Shown here one piece after another: positions 60,801 to 64,000 of a stretch of DNA of 64,000 bases. The stretch is from Crithidia expoeki. Taxonomy: Eukaryota > Euglenozoa > Kinetoplastea > Trypanosomatida > Trypanosomatidae. The stretch is from the NCBI GenBank assembly GCA_900240875.1, contig OESE01000218.1, forward strand, positions 124,001 to 188,000, written 5' to 3'. Numbering within the stretch: position 1 is the first letter of the stretch; each line of letters opens with the position of its first letter. Under the pieces are notes generated by a model. The model was given only the letters and a program-made list of their open reading frames with translations, was not told the origin of the DNA and did not search any database. The translations under genes and the position numbers were made by a program.

Positions 60801-63800
60801 GAATCCCGTGTACACATCCGCCGCCCGCGCGAAGGCAGAGGCGGAGGCGGCCACGTACAGGCAGAAGTACACACTGTCGGCAAGGCGGTTGGAGGTACGC
60901 GAGAAGGAGGTGGCGCAGCTCGAGAGCGACTTGGATGCTGCACGAAAGGAGGTTGTCGAGATGCGGGATCACATCCGCAATATCCTGAGCGACACTGTCG
61001 ATCCGCTGTCGACGCCTGGTGGTTCCCAGTCTCGCATCACAGCTGATACTACGCAGGTGGTCCGGCTCGAGAAGGAGGTGGCGCGGCTGAAGTCGGTCAA
61101 CCTGGGGCTGCTGCACCACTCGCTCGACCTCCAAGCACAGGTCAAGTCCATCGAGGTGGAGGTGTCGGCGAAGCAGCAAGAAATCACTTTGCTCAAGGCG
61201 TCCGCTGACTCTCCAGTCGTGACGAGTTTCGTGACGGCAGCCATTCGTGAACATGCAGCGCTACGCCGGCAGAGCGAGCTGGCCCTCATCCAGGCCAAGC
61301 GTCTTCGCGTGCAGCTTGCCGCCACTGAAGCAAACTACCACGTGGTTGCGAACGAGGCGACGAACTACAAGCTAGGCGCTTACCGGCTCTACCGCAAGTA
61401 CGTGGACCAGGTCGTCTCCACGATGGATTACCTACGTTGTGTGCAGCGCGCCAGCAAAGGCTCCCTTTCTCCGCATCACGCCGAGATTATGGATCGCCGC
61501 TTCAACAAGATGGTCGCGGACCTCAACGAGTCCTTTGAACGGAATAAGATGCTCGCAATGCAGCTGTCCGACGCGCAAAACACAGTCGCGACGCTGGAGC
61601 AACAGCTCTCGCTGCTGCACATGGATGACGCCGCAGCGAAGAACGATGCGATGGACGCAAAGCTGCAGGAGGCGCGCACACGGGTGCGCGAACACGAGCG
61701 CCTCATGGTCGAGTGCAAGGAGGAAAATCAGTACTTGCAGGGTAAGCTAACGCGCGCAGAGGCGACGAACAAGGACCTCAACGTCGAAGTGGCGAGGTTG
61801 GAGTTCGGCCACCTCGCCGTCTCACCCCTCGACGAACAGCTCCTCGCGACTCTCCTGCAGCTGAAGGAGAGTGTCTTCGACAAGACCGTGGTGCCGCCGC
61901 TGTCCATTGCGGCCCCACCGTCTTCCGCCTTTGCCTGCCGCGGTCGGGTCGGTAGCAGTAGCAGTAACGATGATGATGACGTTGCCATTCGCGAGTACAA
62001 GTCCGCTATTCTGCGTCAGACCGAGCTGGCACAGGAGTGTGCGTCTCTCAAGAAGCAACTCGCCGACGTCAGCGCTGAGCACCGCCGCGCGGAGCACAAA
62101 GCCGCCCAACTCCGCGAGGAGGTGCAGCAGTTCAGCGAGAAGGCGACGTTTGCGCAGCGGCAGATAGAAGAGGAGCGGGAGAAGGCGACTCAGCGGGAGG
62201 CTCGTCTGCTGCGGGCGTATGAGACGCAGTCTGACGTCGCACGGCGCGCCACAGAGCACAACGTGCGCTGCCTCCAGGAGATGATCCAGAAGAAAGAGCG
62301 GACCATCGCAGCACTGCAGGAACAGCTCACGGCGGAGCGGCAGAAGTATACGGAGCACGAGCTCGGCGAGGCGGTGCGTATGGAGCGGCTGCACGAGTAC
62401 ATGTTCCGTGAGAATACTGCAATGGTGGAGCGTTTCAAGTGCGCTATTGAGACGGTCAGCGACAGCATGCGGCAAACCGGAGACACTGCGGCGGCACCGC
62501 ACCTTCTCTTGCCCAGCCCTGGCAACGGTGTGGTGGAGCAGCTGAAGGTGCTGACGGCGGAAACGGTGCGCCTGCGCCAGCAATTGAAAGAAGCGCGAAC
62601 GACAAACGTTGTGCTCGAGAGTCAGCTGGAGAACAGCATACACCAGCAACTGTTTAATACACCTGTCTTGACGACGTACGGCCCAACAGAAGCAAACACA
62701 GCATCATCTGTGCAGCCTGGCGTGTCAGCGCAGCGGGAAGTCAACACAGATGCGTTGATGGGCATCGTGCGCAATCAAACTGCTATGTTGGAAAGTCTGC
62801 GGCAGCGCGAGATGAATCTATCCGAGGAGCTGGCACGCGAAAGGGAGAAGCGAGCGTCGGCGGAGAGGCAGCTCGACGAAGCGCAGCGGCAGCGCATTGA
62901 GCAAAGCGGAGCGCTGCAGCTACTCTCGCAGATGGGCGGCGGTGCGGATGCACCGCTTGTGAGCGAACTGCGTGCGCAAAACGCGTACCTGGAGCGGGAG
63001 CTGTGCGGTGTTCGGCAAACACTGGATGAGGAGCGCGCCCGGGTGCGGCAGTTCCATATGGACGCCGCAGAGTGGAAGGCTCACCTGGATGCGCTGCAGG
63101 CGACCGTGGCGACGCAGCAAGTCGAGATGGAGCGGGCGCAGCATCTGGCGACGCTGAACGAGGGGCTTCAGGCCGACCTCAATGCGGTGAAGGAACAGAA
63201 TGACCGACTTGTGCTGGCGGCGTCGGTACTGAAGCAGAAATTGATCGAGGAAGCGCACCGCAGCGGCGAGTCGACCCGGCAGCACCAGCAGGAGATCGCG
63301 CTGGCGCAGCGCATGGGCACCATTCAGCAGGAGTCTGCTGAACACATGAAGGTGCTCGACCAGCGCATTCGGGCAATCCAGAAGGAGCTCAACGAGCGGG
63401 TGGAGAGGGAGCGCACCATTCTCGGAAAAAACACGGAGTCGCAGCGGCTGGTCTATCAGCTGCATCAGCAACTGCGCGCAAAGGAGCGGGAGTTGATGGA
63501 GTTGCGGGACCAGCTGCGCCAGCGCTGTCCTGATAGTTCTGCCTCTGCTGCTGCCTCAGCGCTTAGACCCCAACAGGCAGCAACGCGGCCAAGAACCAGC
63601 CCCGCTTCCTCGCCTCTACGCATGGAGAGCAAAGGCACACAGGTGTTGTCAACGAAGACACCATCGCCCATCCGGAGGAAGGAAAGCGCCGTTGAGACAC
63701 AGTTGACCTCGCCTGCGGGCTCAACAGCAGCTTCATCTCCACCATCGTCTTCGTTCCCAACACAACAGCAACAGCCCCTTGTTCCCTCTGTCTCATCGGC

Positions 63801-64000
63801 GACAAAGGCGACAGCTCACAACCCTGGCTCAGAGAACTCATCGACACGCGCCGCGCTCGTCCCGATATCCAAGCAGGATGCGTTGTTGCAACCGCAGATT
63901 GCTGGTCTCGTGTACCGTGAGACGCAGCGGCAGCAGCGCGACAACCTCGCCGAGATCTCAACTCTGCGCTCCCGCGTGCACCGCCTGGCGAAAGACCTCG
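57859..64000 (+). CDS. giant coiled-coil protein, 5' part only (at least 2,047 codons)
   Basis: An open frame starts at ATG 57,859 (METPSRVDASAMWVQ) and stays open to the right edge of the window, so the gene is incomplete here. After a short globular head (about residues 1-75) the chain is a nearly continuous coiled coil to about residue 1,890. A break at about 345-370 is Ser-rich and acidic (SSEEEWEEG), and another comes near 490-530 (YWMNKVRLQPLMDTKLRFE, ELGLTSEQLKQLDK). From about 1,895 to 2,010 it is Ser/Pro/Thr/Gln-rich and disordered, after which the coil resumes. No motor, kinase or membrane domain is seen in this part. Candidates are a basal-body/transition-zone protein of the CEP290 kind, a nuclear-basket TPR/MLP protein or a flagellar scaffold. 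The sequence alone does not choose. Coding GC climbs from 43% near the start to about 68% near 63 kb. Confidence 0.9.
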   Translation, partial: METPSRVDASAMWVQIQRMPFQQLQETKDFIYIEKVMTLVARYVFLETDSNMANPKCTTNVAKLLKLVCAKSLQEFERLQREQNERYAEYDNARRGLSAQLESREKEIERLNKALHEVSKADLYHCAADRIAAVEELGRVKAENEALTLKVQSLTRQTAELKQTLAARSDDKSYINDTYDKAQLEYRHLAARYKRLVDRSAKTEDMLGEMRRRERVNKLDTNDELERLRQKVQALQQENYALVQSRDRAEELCEKREAEALRDMMELRRLNRDLLEEERSKNQVLRDEFLNAKEEADAHVEQLLQQHVLDLDEKEQEISILRRQLEKAASKRKGRFDSDNSSSGANSAPRSGSRSGSSEEEWEEGQYSTRKVRVTSSEEQRKVERENDDLRAEVEQLELRIDALDEENRRLTRLVKNYESGNEGLYCLRQELADQTRTVEVLQSENSQLRERLNGMEDSITFNAALRELCRRVGVTESEINSLRPQNATAYSEMDTLKEEVSLLKEEIEWLERERRYWMNKVRLQPLMDTKLRFELGLTSEQLKQLDKLVDQMKSGSVVVEDDNASYKDKYFKELQARRRDAEQFNTYVKQRINEALKEAFVDVNNASTAAAVSQLRDHIDVITATPASDANAKAEERIGTMTLRLEELERAEKAHLEEIARLREQVVAENTEKEVISSERDQYREAIFGAAGVRSKGDSDRIEPPPLGDFGEGSAGTFSNARWLTVSNALREQLRTKDTLIDTLGKEVNELKAKLEMNRQHEVETQRGAENQRQELAALQDQIKVLTVLNEEATEKCNALSRVNKDLEDGLARIDGSAAKEALLKVVLLRRREATLLQRLRRALSAQEETASSEEKLKSQVTNTLEKLREMLEDASSTGSVLPRSSGVCSLEGEMLNFLDSAVRHMLQGKLFREDSRFLIHLRQVYQGMEASEELVELRLDMKRLRRELEEKQQSLDALSAEAEGLRAAAAGAEDADANQNPVYTSAARAKAEAEAATYRQKYTLSARRLEVREKEVAQLESDLDAARKEVVEMRDHIRNILSDTVDPLSTPGGSQSRITADTTQVVRLEKEVARLKSVNLGLLHHSLDLQAQVKSIEVEVSAKQQEITLLKASADSPVVTSFVTAAIREHAALRRQSELALIQAKRLRVQLAATEANYHVVANEATNYKLGAYRLYRKYVDQVVSTMDYLRCVQRASKGSLSPHHAEIMDRRFNKMVADLNESFERNKMLAMQLSDAQNTVATLEQQLSLLHMDDAAAKNDAMDAKLQEARTRVREHERLMVECKEENQYLQGKLTRAEATNKDLNVEVARLEFGHLAVSPLDEQLLATLLQLKESVFDKTVVPPLSIAAPPSSAFACRGRVGSSSSNDDDDVAIREYKSAILRQTELAQECASLKKQLADVSAEHRRAEHKAAQLREEVQQFSEKATFAQRQIEEEREKATQREARLLRAYETQSDVARRATEHNVRCLQEMIQKKERTIAALQEQLTAERQKYTEHELGEAVRMERLHEYMFRENTAMVERFKCAIETVSDSMRQTGDTAAAPHLLLPSPGNGVVEQLKVLTAETVRLRQQLKEARTTNVVLESQLENSIHQQLFNTPVLTTYGPTEANTASSVQPGVSAQREVNTDALMGIVRNQTAMLESLRQREMNLSEELAREREKRASAERQLDEAQRQRIEQSGALQLLSQMGGGADAPLVSELRAQNAYLERELCGVRQTLDEERARVRQFHMDAAEWKAHLDALQATVATQQVEMERAQHLATLNEGLQADLNAVKEQNDRLVLAASVLKQKLIEEAHRSGESTRQHQQEIALAQRMGTIQQESAEHMKVLDQRIRAIQKELNERVERERTILGKNTESQRLVYQLHQQLRAKERELMELRDQLRQRCPDSSASAAASALRPQQAATRPRTSPASSPLRMESKGTQVLSTKTPSPIRRKESAVETQLTSPAGSTAASSPPSSSFPTQQQQPLVPSVSSATKATAHNPGSENSSTRAALVPISKQDALLQPQIAGLVYRETQRQQRDNLAEISTLRSRVHRLAKDL

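Overview
The window looks like nuclear DNA of a trypanosomatid protist (Kinetoplastea). Long runs of intronless genes lie on one strand. Pyrimidine-rich tracts stand upstream of many start codons where trans-splicing would be expected. There is an amastin-like surface protein, a PH-less acylated PI-PLC, and several small proteins with no counterpart that I recognise outside kinetoplastids. All genes end in ordinary stop codons and none needs a reassigned stop. The order histone H4, two pyruvate kinases, PI-PLC-like gene, branched-chain dehydrogenase E1-beta, (unknowns), prohibitin, Trk-type transporter is, from memory, that of the left end of Leishmania chromosome 35. Coding GC (about 60-70%) and AT-rich, microsatellite-containing spacers of 0.5-2 kb suggest a relative of Leishmania or an insect trypanosomatid, not Leishmania itself. 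The species is not determined.

Layout. (1) 1-11,969, plus strand: a small aromatic-rich protein, a RINT1/Tip20-like tether, an amastin-like protein, a many-fingered RanBP2-type zinc-finger protein whose frame is interrupted twice, and a complete PI-PLC. (2) 11,970-14,112: a convergent strand-switch region, the expected termination zone. It has no recognisable gene but carries a strikingly GC-rich, hairpin-forming island at 13,441-13,680. (3) 14,113-52,157, minus strand: histone H4, two pyruvate kinases, a decayed PH-type PI-PLC, BCKDH E1-beta, an unknown protein, a CFAP99-like coiled-coil protein, prohibitin-2, a Trk/HKT-like transporter, a coiled-coil protein, two small probable mitochondrial proteins, coatomer zeta, an LMBR1-family protein, ARL2, a mitochondrial-carrier-like protein and three further unknowns, two of them coiled-coil. 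(4) 52,158-54,818: a divergent strand-switch region, AT-rich, the expected transcription start zone for both directions. (5) 54,819-64,000, plus strand: an FCP1/SCP-like phosphatase and the first 2,047 codons of a giant coiled-coil protein that runs off the window.

Themes. Genes are grouped by transcription direction, not by function. Several serve the mitochondrion (BCKDH E1-beta, prohibitin-2, carrier-like protein, small proteins with basic N-termini), the secretory pathway (RINT1-like, coatomer zeta) and the microtubule or flagellar cytoskeleton (ARL2, CFAP99-like and coiled-coil proteins). The most interesting items are the two pyruvate kinases, identical over about 460 residues but with unrelated tails; the Trk-like transporter with two of four filter glycines replaced; the GC island in the convergent switch; the interrupted zinc-finger gene; and a GC trough centred on the divergent switch that extends into the flanking coding sequences.
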